Both the position numbers and the translations under genes were made by a program. From NCBI RefSeq assembly GCF_009707955.1, contig NZ_WMDQ01000009.1, positions 62,001-126,000 of the forward strand: a stretch of 64,000 nucleotides of DNA, read 5' to 3'. Shown in pieces: positions 8,424-15,922 of the stretch (positions within the stretch are counted from its first letter, which is position 1; each line of letters starts with the position of its first letter). The notes below the pieces were generated by a model. The model was given only the letters and a program-made list of their open reading frames with translations, ran no database searches and had not been told where the DNA came from. Source of the DNA: Flavobacterium sp. LC2016-13. GTDB lineage: Bacteria > Bacteroidota > Bacteroidia > Flavobacteriales > Flavobacteriaceae.

Positions 8424-8780
8424 ATGAACGATTTAACTGTCAGGTTTTTAGATGCTTACGAGTATTTGAAATTTAAAAAAATTGTCACAGGTACTAAAGA
8501 TTTTGCTAATAAACTGAATATCAGCACTTCTTTAGTTACAGAAATATGTAAAAAACGAACCAATGCTGGAATAACTCCAATACAGAATTTGGTAAATACA
8601 TACCCCGAGATTGATGCAAACTGGCTTTTAACAGGTAAGGGTTCTATGTTAAGGAATAGCAGTATTGAAGTCAATATTAATTATAAAGAATTAGCCGAAG
8701 CAAGACTTGAAATTATCGATCTTAAAGAGGAGAAAATCGAGAGGCTCAATAAAGAAATAGAAGGATTGAAAAATTTGTAG
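8424..8780 (+). CDS. Phage-repressor-like HTH regulator with coiled-coil tail, copy 2
   Basis: The protein has 118 residues when started at the ATG at 8424; an in-frame ATG at 8346 would place translation upstream of the inferred transcript start. The N-terminal HTH includes TKDFANKLNISTSLVTEICK. It is followed by DANWLLTGKGSML, the hallmark tail of Bacteroidota CI-like repressors. The C-terminus is a coiled coil (ELAEARLEIIDLKEEKIERL). Its position matches the 3223-3603 gene of module 1, but the sequences have diverged much more than the FISUMP proteins. Confidence 0.75.
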   Translation: MNDLTVRFLDAYEYLKFKKIVTGTKDFANKLNISTSLVTEICKKRTNAGITPIQNLVNTYPEIDANWLLTGKGSMLRNSSIEVNINYKELAEARLEIIDLKEEKIERLNKEIEGLKNL

Positions 8781-8807
8781 TGTTTATTTTTGAAGCTGTT
8801 TAGGTTG

Positions 8808-8834
8808 CCACGAATTACACGAATTACACGAATT
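8808..8834. repeat. Tandem CACGAATTA repeat
   Basis: CACGAATTA occurs in tandem (cacgaattacacgaattaca...). Related words appear at 17374-17458 and around 21810-21838, so it is one of several dispersed intergenic families. Confidence 0.5.
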
Positions 8835-8837
8835 TTT

Positions 8838-9012
8838 GCCATCCTGAGCGTAATTGAAGGAGACGTAAGCAGCTCGACAAATATTACTAACCGTATAGTT
8901 TAAACGCAAAGAGACCCGACAAGTTTTAAAAACCTGTCGGGTCTGAGTTGTATTGCTGAGCTATTTTATGAAGCTTCTTGTATGTCCTTCGACTACGCTA
9001 ATGATGACATAC
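8838..9012. repeat. Long inverted repeat around the second 54-bp element
   Basis: The arm near 8838-8865 (catcctgagcgtaattgaag) is a degenerate reverse complement of 8984-9012 (gtccttcgactacgctaatg). The 54-bp palindrome lies between them. The stretch 8781-9074 holds only repeats and no gene. Confidence 0.4.
8903..8956. repeat. 54-bp palindromic intergenic repeat, copy 2
   Basis: Nearly identical to 3857-3910. Here the core is an almost perfect palindrome (AGACCCGACA... / ...TGTCGGGTCT). It lies 123 bp after the HTH gene stop and marks the right boundary of the second module. Confidence 0.85.
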
Positions 9013-9074
9013 AGATGGCATGCAGAGCCTTAAGAAATAATCTAATTCGTGTAAATTTTGCAATCTGTGTTTAA

Positions 9075-9716
9075 TTAATACGCAGCAGTAAATCGAACCT
9101 GATGGTGTTTTGGAGTTTCAGTTTCATCAGCAATAACAACTGCCAAATCTTCTACAGATAAGATACTTCTTTGTTCGTTGTTAAAAACAGGGTTTTCTAA
9201 ACCTAAACGGTATTTTCCTGTTCTTCCGGTTGTAATACCCTGATGCATTTCGAAAGCCGGACTAAAAAATGCCCAGTCCAATTCTTTTTCTTCTTTTAAG
9301 ATATTTAAATAATCTCTTGCTGCAGTCGCACCCGCGTGGTATTCTTTTGGAAAATCAGGAGTATCAACCGCTTGTAAACCCGGAGCAACAAATAAACTTC
9401 CAGCACCGCCAATAGTAATATAACGTTTTACGCCAGATTTTTTTACCGCTTCCTGAATTGCTTTAGAACCTGCAATAAAATCGTCATAAATATTAGGGTT
9501 TGTCCATCCTGAATTATACGCATTAATAACAGCGTCATTTCCTTTTAAGATTTCTGCCAATTCATTTACATTAAAAATATCAGCACTTTTCCAGGTAACA
9601 TTCGCCGTGTCTTTTGGGTTTCTTGCAATAGCAGTAATATCGTGATTTCTGTTTGCCAATTCGTTTAAGATTGCTGAGCCAACAAATCCTGTTGCTCCAA
9701 TAATTGCGATTTTCAT
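9075..9716 (-). CDS. NAD(P)-binding atypical SDR / NmrA-like reductase (YwnB-like)
   Basis: 213 residues with a Rossmann start, KIAIIGATGFVGSAI (GxxGxxG at residues 7-13), then an acidic-strand end and NDAVINAYNSG. It looks like the NAD(P)H-binding family that includes YwnB and BLVRB-like proteins; the substrate is unknown. The Rrf2 regulator gene lies 56 bp upstream on the same strand. That Rrf2/SDR pairing resembles the ywnA-ywnB arrangement of other bacteria and suggests a redox or electrophile response. Confidence 0.85.
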   Translation of the reverse strand: MKIAIIGATGFVGSAILNELANRNHDITAIARNPKDTANVTWKSADIFNVNELAEILKGNDAVINAYNSGWTNPNIYDDFIAGSKAIQEAVKKSGVKRYITIGGAGSLFVAPGLQAVDTPDFPKEYHAGATAARDYLNILKEEKELDWAFFSPAFEMHQGITTGRTGKYRLGLENPVFNNEQRSILSVEDLAVVIADETETPKHHQVRFTAAY

Positions 9717-9772
9717 AATATATAAATTTAATTAGTAATAAAAATTGTTACAGTTTTGAGTAAAAAAATACT

Positions 9773-10180
9773 TTAAAATTGATTTGAAAAATCTTCCAGT
9801 GAAATGTCTTGAAATTGCGCGCTTACTTTTTCATTCATAGCTGCGTACAAATTAGCCAGATTTTGATTGATTTTTTTTCCAACAGGACAATCCGGATTAG
9901 GCTGATTTTTAGCATAACCCAAATTAATCGTTTCAAAAGTCATTTCAAAAATCTCTTTCAAAGTCAATTTTGATGCATCTACGGCCAGTTTTGTACCGCC
10001 GTTTTTTCCCTCTTTGCTCTCTACAATATGATGCGCTTTTAGGTTCGCAATTTCCTTACGAACCAAAACAGGATTCAAATTAATACTTCCTGCAATATAC
10101 TCTGATGATAAATAATCATTAGGAAATTTTGTCAGCAAAGTAAGAATGTGAATCGTTATGGCAAATTTACCTGAAATCAT
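9773..10180 (-). CDS. Rrf2-family transcriptional regulator (YwnA-like)
   Basis: 135 residues. The N-terminal winged helix fits Rrf2: KFAITIHILTLL, YIAGSINLNPVLVRKEIANL, and the wing ESKEGKNGGTKLA. A single cysteine (C98, in NPDCPVG) is present instead of the three-Cys Fe-S cluster of IscR/NsrR. It is therefore more likely a YwnA/CymR-like or thiol-sensing member. It heads the SDR gene and has a consensus -7 box at 10200-10207. Confidence 0.88.
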   Translation of the reverse strand: MISGKFAITIHILTLLTKFPNDYLSSEYIAGSINLNPVLVRKEIANLKAHHIVESKEGKNGGTKLAVDASKLTLKEIFEMTFETINLGYAKNQPNPDCPVGKKINQNLANLYAAMNEKVSAQFQDISLEDFSNQF

Positions 10181-10199
10181 ACTGTAATAAAATATGTTA

Positions 10200-10207
10200 C
10201 AAATTTA
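10200..10207 (-). promoter_or_regulatory. -7 box of the Rrf2-SDR operon
   Basis: The minus strand reads TAAATTTG (TAnnTTTG), 20 bp upstream of the Rrf2 start. Confidence 0.5.
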
Positions 10208-10277
10208 AGATGTTTTATTATATAAAACTAATTTTAGCCAAAAATAATTCTGTTTGTTTGCTTAATACATAATTTTT

Positions 10278-10430
10278 TTAACACATAGAAACATAGTTTT
10301 TCCTTATCTAAAAGAGAAGATCAAAAGAAACTAGTTTCTCACACATAGTCCCGAAGCCTCGGGATTTGTTAATGCAAGTGAAACGCCTCCTTTTTTAGTT
10401 TTCAAAATCTATGCTTCTATGTGTTTAATT
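10278..10430. repeat. Nested inverted-repeat element with CCCGA/TCGGG palindrome
   Basis: The arms are taacacatagaaacatag near 10278-10297 and ctatgcttctatgtgttta near 10411-10430. They enclose the palindrome CCCGAAGCCTCGGG (10348-10365) that recurs at 13516-13533 and, altered, at 31862-31879. It fills the non-coding region between the Rrf2 and AEC genes. Confidence 0.6.
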
Positions 10431-10498
10431 TTAATTAAGTGTGTAATTTGTTTTATACATCAATTTATAAATACCTATTTTTGTCACTAACCCTTGAT

Positions 10499-11413
10499 AT
10501 GAACAACTTTATAATAATATTCTTCTTCTTGTTTTTAGGATTGCTTTTAAAAAACATAAAGCAATTCCCCACTCATATTTATAAGACAATCAATAAGATT
10601 GTTATTTATTTGTGTTTGCCGGCAATAACCTTATATCATATTCCGAAAATAAAATGGAGCAATGAATTGTTGTTCCCGATAGGAGCGGGATGGATCAGTT
10701 TTTTATTGGCTTTTCTATTTTTTCATTTTTTAGGAAGACGATTAGGATGGTCAAACAAACTGATTGGTTGTTTGGTTCTAACAGCCGGATTAAGCAATTC
10801 ATCATTTCTTGGATATCCTATAATAGAGGCTTTATTTGGTAAAAAAGGTTTAGAAACTGCTGTACTTGTCGATCAGCCCGGAACTTTTGTTGTAGTTTCT
10901 ACATTGGGCGTTTTTGTGGCTGCATTTTATTCTAAAGGAAGTCCGGATGCTTTGAGTATTTTCAAAAAGATAATTTTGTTTCCGCCTTTTATAACCTTTG
11001 TTGTGGCTTGTTTATTGAATGTTTTTCAATCCGATTTAGATATAACGATTCAGGATATTTTATTAAAAATTGGAAGTTTGGTTACGCCACTCGCTTTATT
11101 TTCAGTAGGATTACAACTTAGTTTTGACAGAAAAAGTCAGCATTGGCGCTTTCTGCGACTCGGGCTTTTTTTTAGGTTGATAATCACTCCGTTTATAATT
11201 TTGGTTTTGTATGTTTTTATTTTCAATCAACATTCTGAAGCTATAAAAATAACGGTTATGGAAATGGCTATGGCACCCATGATAACGGGCGCAATTTTAG
11301 CTTCGACTTATGGTTTAAAACCAAAGTTAAGCAGCATGATGATTGGTTTCGGGATTCCGATTTCTTTTTTAACCCTCGCCATCTGGTATTTTATCGTTAG
11401 TTTTGTAATATAA
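10499..11413 (+). CDS. AEC-family (auxin efflux carrier type) permease
   Basis: 304 residues and about ten hydrophobic segments, opening with NNFIIIFFFLFLGLLLKN. The AEC pattern is clear: two five-helix halves, NSSFLGYPIIEALFG in the first half and MAMAPMITGAILAS near the end. The ATG at 10499 was chosen over an in-frame GTG at 10439; a TATTTTTG box at 10476-10483 also places transcription downstream of that GTG. Substrates of this family are usually organic acids or amino acids, but none can be assigned here. The MFS gene begins 16 bp after its stop, so they are probably co-transcribed. Confidence 0.85.
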   Translation: MNNFIIIFFFLFLGLLLKNIKQFPTHIYKTINKIVIYLCLPAITLYHIPKIKWSNELLFPIGAGWISFLLAFLFFHFLGRRLGWSNKLIGCLVLTAGLSNSSFLGYPIIEALFGKKGLETAVLVDQPGTFVVVSTLGVFVAAFYSKGSPDALSIFKKIILFPPFITFVVACLLNVFQSDLDITIQDILLKIGSLVTPLALFSVGLQLSFDRKSQHWRFLRLGLFFRLIITPFIILVLYVFIFNQHSEAIKITVMEMAMAPMITGAILASTYGLKPKLSSMMIGFGIPISFLTLAIWYFIVSFVI

Positions 11414-11429
11414 CCTCGTTTACTACAAT

Positions 11430-12647
11430 ATGAATTCATCTACACAAACGGCCGCAATCGACGGCGGTGCTTTAGCTCAAAAAACAGTTTATTCGGTATT
11501 ATTTTCAATTGCATTTGCTCATTTATTAAATGATTTAATGCAATCTGTAATTCCTTCAACATACCCGATTTTAAAGGAGAACTTTAATTTAAGTTTTACC
11601 CAAATCGGACTAATTACTTTTGTTTTTCAATTAACAGCCTCATTATTACAGCCTTTTGTTGGTTTTTATACAGACAAAAAGCCAAAACCGTATTCGCTTG
11701 TGGCAGCCATGATTTTTACCATTTTAGGTTTGGGATTATTGTCTATTTCGAGTTCATTCTGGATGTTATTGATTTCAGTGGCTTTAGTAGGAATTGGTTC
11801 TTCGATTTTTCATCCTGAAGCATCACGCGTTGCCTTTTTAGGTTCTGGCGGAAAACGTGGTTTGGCACAATCTATTTTTCAATTGGGAGGAAATGCCGGA
11901 AGCGCAATCGGGCCTTTATTAGTAGCTTTGGTTGTCGCGCCTTACGGACAAACGTATGTTATTTGGTTTGTCATTGCCGGTATTATCGGAATTGGTATTT
12001 TGTCTAGAATTGCACTTTGGTATGAAAATCATATGAATTTGAGAGCGGCTAAAAAAGGGAATTTAGAAGAAGAAACCGTTGCATTATCGAACAGAAAAAT
12101 TACGATTTCGATTATCGTTTTATTATTATTGATATTTTCTAAGTTCTTTTATATGGCGAGCATGTCGAGTTATTTTACTTTTTATTTAATTAGTAAATTT
12201 TCGATGAGTGTTCAGGATTCTCAATTTTACTTATTTATCTTTTTGGCTTCTGTAGCTGCCGGAACTTTAATTGGCGGACCGTTAGGAGATCATTTTGGAA
12301 GAAAATATATTATCTGGTTTTCTATTTTAGGAGCTGCGCCATTTACGCTGCTTTTGCCTTATGCTAATTTATTTTGGACAGGTGTTTTAGCCGTAATTAT
12401 TGGTGTTATAATTGCATCTGCATTTTCGGCTATTTTAGTTTTTGCACAGGAACTTAAGCCTGGAAAAGTGGGAATGATTTCAGGTTTGTTTTTTGGTTTT
12501 GCTTTCGGAATGGGAGGTTTGGGTTCTGCCATTTTAGGTTATATTGCAGATCAAACCAGTATTGAATATGTGTATAAAATAAGTTCATATTTGCCTTTAA
12601 TTGGTATTCTTGCCTATTTTTTACCTAACATTCAACAGAAGAAATAA
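11430..12647 (+). CDS. fsr: MFS efflux transporter, fosmidomycin-resistance (Fsr) type
   Basis: 405 residues with the 12-helix MFS plan. Family-typical segments include FAHLLNDLMQSVIPSTYPIL, GFYTDKKPKPYSL (motif A region) and GIGSSIFHPEASRVA. The second half has GGPLGDHFGRKYI, the second motif A. In E. coli, Fsr exports fosmidomycin; the native substrate here is unknown. It follows the AEC permease closely on the same strand. Confidence 0.88.
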   Translation: MNSSTQTAAIDGGALAQKTVYSVLFSIAFAHLLNDLMQSVIPSTYPILKENFNLSFTQIGLITFVFQLTASLLQPFVGFYTDKKPKPYSLVAAMIFTILGLGLLSISSSFWMLLISVALVGIGSSIFHPEASRVAFLGSGGKRGLAQSIFQLGGNAGSAIGPLLVALVVAPYGQTYVIWFVIAGIIGIGILSRIALWYENHMNLRAAKKGNLEEETVALSNRKITISIIVLLLLIFSKFFYMASMSSYFTFYLISKFSMSVQDSQFYLFIFLASVAAGTLIGGPLGDHFGRKYIIWFSILGAAPFTLLLPYANLFWTGVLAVIIGVIIASAFSAILVFAQELKPGKVGMISGLFFGFAFGMGGLGSAILGYIADQTSIEYVYKISSYLPLIGILAYFLPNIQQKK

Positions 12648-12739
12648 TTTAAAATCTTAAAATTGATAGAAAAAGTAGAGTTTAGTTTTTTTTAATTATT
12701 TTTTTTAAGTAATTTTAGAGGAACTAAAAACTTTAAATT

Positions 12740-13378
12740 ATGTCAACATTAAGATTAGGCGATATAGCTCCGGATTTTCAGGCCGAAACAACAGAAGGAA
12801 CAATCAATTTTCACGAATGGTTAGGGGATTCGTGGGGCGTTTTATTTTCGCATCCTGCCGATTTCACTCCTGTTTGTACTACTGAATTAGGAACTGTAGC
12901 GAATTACCTTCCTGAATTTACCAAAAGAGATACTAAAGTTATTGCTTTGAGTGTAGATGGTTTAGAATCGCATAAAGAATGGATTAAAGATATTAACGAA
13001 ACTCAAAATACAACGGTTAATTTTCCGATAATTGCTGACGAGGATAAAAAAATAGCCACGTTGTATGATATGCTTCATCCAAATGCAAGTGAGAAATTTA
13101 CAGTGCGTTCGGTTTTCGTAATTGGTCCTGATAAAAAAATAAAACTAACATTGACTTATCCGGCTTCGACAGGAAGAAATTTTGAAGAATTACTTCGTGT
13201 TATTGATAGTTTGCAATTAACAGCAAATTACAGTGTAGCAACGCCTGCAAACTGGAAAGATGGTGAAGATGTCGTAATTACTCCGGCAGTTCCGGATAGT
13301 GATATTCCGACAAAATTTCCAAAAGGACATAATCCTATAAAACCTTATTTGAGAATGACTCCGCAACCTAACAAATAG
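12740..13378 (+). CDS. Peroxiredoxin, Prx6 (1-Cys) subfamily
   Basis: 212 residues. The peroxidatic cysteine is C46 in HPADFTPVCTTELG. The subfamily is shown by the long C-terminal half (TPANWKDGEDVVITPAVPD...) and the absence of any other cysteine. It reduces hydrogen peroxide and organic peroxides in the cytoplasm. The stop codon abuts a GGTTCTGAGG repeat that begins the 13378-13533 repeat cluster. Confidence 0.93.
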   Translation: MSTLRLGDIAPDFQAETTEGTINFHEWLGDSWGVLFSHPADFTPVCTTELGTVANYLPEFTKRDTKVIALSVDGLESHKEWIKDINETQNTTVNFPIIADEDKKIATLYDMLHPNASEKFTVRSVFVIGPDKKIKLTLTYPASTGRNFEELLRVIDSLQLTANYSVATPANWKDGEDVVITPAVPDSDIPTKFPKGHNPIKPYLRMTPQPNK

Positions 13379-13533
13379 GTTCTGAGGTACTAAGGTTCTA
13401 AGTTACTAAGATACTAAGGTTCTAAGATGCTAAGTTTAAAAGCTTAGTATCTTAGAACCTTAATTATTTAGTATCTTTTTTTTTAACCTTAGAAGCTTAG
13501 TAACTTAGCTACTTAGTCCCGAAGCCTCGGGAT
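13378..13533. repeat. GGTTCTAAG repeat cluster forming a large hairpin, ending in a CCCGA/TCGGG palindrome
   Basis: The region is built from variants of CTAAGGTTCTAAG. A 19-bp stem forms between 13416-13434 and 13443-13461 with one G-T mismatch. The element starts with GGTTCTGAGGTACTAAG (13378-13394), a 17-mer also present at 32495-32511 and 62925-62941. It ends in CCCGAAGCCTCGGG (13516-13533). It may act as a bidirectional terminator between the convergent prx and antiporter genes. Confidence 0.75.
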
Positions 13534-15771
13534 AGTGCCTTTAGCAATCAACTCATTCATTCGTTTTTTATCTCCTACAACCCAGATAATATCGTTTTGT
13601 TCTAAAACCAAATGCGATTCCGGGTTTAAAATTCGATTTCCATTTCGTTCCAATCCTACGACCATACCATTGGTTTTGGTTCTAAATTGCCCGATGCTTT
13701 TTTGAATAAATTCTTCATTCGCAACTTCAAGCTGGCGCAATACAATTTGAGATTCTTCTACAGATGTGGCTGTTTCGGTTTCATTCTGATTCAGGTATTT
13801 TGTAAACTCAGTTACCTGAGCATCGGTACCAATTACACAAATTTCATCTCCCGGAAATAATCGCTCGGTTTTGGTCGGAATCGGAATCGTTACTTCGCCA
13901 CGTTTTATATAGGCGATATTAATTCCCATTTCTTCACGAATGCGCAATTCCTGTAATGTTTTACCCGCCAGGTTCGATTCTTTTCCAATATCAAAAAAAG
14001 ACATGTGTCCGTCCCACGGCATTAAATTGGCATAACGTCTGTCGATTTTTTTATTTTCGCGATCGTTGAAATTCTTTAGAAAATGATTTTCAATTTTATG
14101 ATATTGTTCATTCAGTTTTTTAGGGAATATTTGGTATACCACAATGGCAACTATTAAAGCAACAAAAGCTACCAAAGGCGAGAAGAAGATATTCAATAAA
14201 AATCCGATAAAGAATAATCCCAAACTCATTCTGATTAAAATCATCATCAAAAGTGCGCCTCTGTATTTACGTTCTTCCCAAAGTAATTCTACTTCCTCTA
14301 CAGCCACGCGTCGTAACGAAAGTGCCCACAAAAACGGAGCAATTGCAATTAACGTAATAAGTGCAGCCAAAGTGTTTCCAAATCGTGTATCGGCCACCAA
14401 TGGCGCAATAAATTTAGATGACAATAAAATAATGGCAGCGATGATAATGGTATGCAGAATAATTTGAATTACATAAGCATTTAATACTTTTTGCCAAATG
14501 CTTACCGATTTTATGGCTTGGGCATTGACACTATAACGGTTGATGTTTTTAACCCATTTTTTAGGCAGTTTTTGCTCCAGAAAATGAGAAAAAGGAACGG
14601 CATATTTCACCATAAATGGTGTGGTAAAAGTTGTTATGGCAGAAACGGCAACAACAACCGGATATAAAAATGAACTTGTAACATTAAGTGTTATTCCTAA
14701 AGTTGCAATAATAAACGAGAATTCACCAATTTGCGATAAACTCATTCCGGTTTGTACGGATTGTTTAAGCGGTTGTCCTGCCAGCAAAGCGCCAATTGTA
14801 GAACTTACAGATTGTCCCAGAATGGTTACAACCGTTAAAATGGCAACAGGAATCGCATGTTCATATAACATCTTCGGATCAATTAACATTCCGACAGAAA
14901 CGAAAAATATCGCTCCAAATAAATCTTTTACAGGTTTTACCAAATGTTCGATATGTTCAGCCTGCGTTGTTTCGGCAATAATAGAACCCATTATAAAAGC
15001 GCCTAAAGCGGGAGAAAAACCAACATTTGAAGCAAAAATTACCATCGTAAGACATAATGCCAGCGAAATAATAAGTAACATTTCATCTGTCAGTAAATGT
15101 TTTGCTTTTTTAAGAAGCGTCGGAATAAAAAAGATTCCACCCAAAAACCAGGCTGTCAGGAAAAATACCAGTTTTAAAACTGACATCAGCAATTGACTTC
15201 CTGAAAATTGCTGGCTTACTGCAATTGTCGAAAGTAAAACCATCATTAAAATGGCAACAATATCCTGTACAATTAAAGACCCAATAACGATTCCGGCAAA
15301 TTTTTGTGCTTTTACACCGAGTTCATCAAAGGTTTTTAAAATGATTGTTGTTGATGAAATCGATAAAATTACGCCAAGAAAAATACTATCCATTTGCGAC
15401 CAATCCATCCATCTTCCAACGAGATAACCAATAACAACCATGGTTATAATTTGCGTACAGGCGGTAATCGAGGCCGTTCCGCCCACTTTCATCAATTTCT
15501 TAAAACTAAATTCGAGACCTAAACTAAACAAGAGAATGATTACGCCAATTTCTGCCCAGACTTCGACACTTTTCATTTCTGTAATCGACGGGAAAAAATC
15601 AAAATGATTTCCAGCCAAAAAACCGGCAATTAAGTATCCTAAAACCAGAGGCTGTTTCATTTTTTTAAATAACAACACAGCAATCCCGGCGGTCATCAGG
15701 ATTAATCCCAAGTCGCTAATTAATGGTTCTAAATGGTGTGTGGTTTCGGCGGCGGCATTTAAGGCAATCAT
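13513..15771 (-). CDS. CPA2 monovalent cation:proton antiporter with two RCK-C domains
   Basis: 752 residues. The first 390 or so form the Na+/H+ exchanger membrane domain (PLVLGYLIAGFLAGN, IGVIILLFSLGLEFSFKKL, FSPALGAFIMGSIIAET). An extra set of four helices follows, around 430-550. Two TrkA-C-type regulatory domains make up the C-terminus: one ending FPGDEICVIGTDAQV, and one with LVLEQNDIIWVVGDKKRM. There is no Rossmann TrkA-N domain. It resembles KefB/YbaL-like proteins. The last residues (TIPRLRD) are encoded by the CCCGA/TCGGG palindrome, so a repeat has supplied the stop codon. Confidence 0.9.
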   Translation of the reverse strand: MIALNAAAETTHHLEPLISDLGLILMTAGIAVLLFKKMKQPLVLGYLIAGFLAGNHFDFFPSITEMKSVEVWAEIGVIILLFSLGLEFSFKKLMKVGGTASITACTQIITMVVIGYLVGRWMDWSQMDSIFLGVILSISSTTIILKTFDELGVKAQKFAGIVIGSLIVQDIVAILMMVLLSTIAVSQQFSGSQLLMSVLKLVFFLTAWFLGGIFFIPTLLKKAKHLLTDEMLLIISLALCLTMVIFASNVGFSPALGAFIMGSIIAETTQAEHIEHLVKPVKDLFGAIFFVSVGMLIDPKMLYEHAIPVAILTVVTILGQSVSSTIGALLAGQPLKQSVQTGMSLSQIGEFSFIIATLGITLNVTSSFLYPVVVAVSAITTFTTPFMVKYAVPFSHFLEQKLPKKWVKNINRYSVNAQAIKSVSIWQKVLNAYVIQIILHTIIIAAIILLSSKFIAPLVADTRFGNTLAALITLIAIAPFLWALSLRRVAVEEVELLWEERKYRGALLMMILIRMSLGLFFIGFLLNIFFSPLVAFVALIVAIVVYQIFPKKLNEQYHKIENHFLKNFNDRENKKIDRRYANLMPWDGHMSFFDIGKESNLAGKTLQELRIREEMGINIAYIKRGEVTIPIPTKTERLFPGDEICVIGTDAQVTEFTKYLNQNETETATSVEESQIVLRQLEVANEEFIQKSIGQFRTKTNGMVVGLERNGNRILNPESHLVLEQNDIIWVVGDKKRMNELIAKGTIPRLRD

Positions 15772-15866
15772 AAAAATGGTGTTTTAGTTCGGAGCTTCCT
15801 TCAGATTGAAATGAAAACTTTTGTAAAGCTTTTTATTTCAGTCTGTCGTAGCTTCCCGAGGTAAAT

Positions 15867-15900
15867 AAAAAAAGCTATCTCGATAAAGATAGCTTTTTTT
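15867..15900 (-). terminator. Terminator after purB
   Basis: AAAAAAAGCTATCT and AGATAGCTTTTTTT form a 14-bp stem with a 6-nt loop. It is symmetrical, with A and T runs suited to either strand, and lies 23 bp beyond the purB stop. Confidence 0.85.
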
Positions 15901-15922
15901 GAGAAAATATTTTAGGTTTTCT

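Noticed and set aside
2926..8780. Prophage remnant because of CI/Cro-like regulators
   Set aside because: No integrase, terminase, capsid or tail genes and no attachment sites are visible; the regulators are duplicated with the FISUMP gene instead.
13378..13533. CRISPR-like direct repeats
   Set aside because: The units are short, variable and without unique spacers; they form a hairpin instead of a repeat-spacer array, and no cas gene is present.
14621..15196. Plus-strand ORF of 191 codons
   Set aside because: It lies entirely inside the antiporter gene on the opposite strand, has low-complexity composition and no start context; a shadow ORF.
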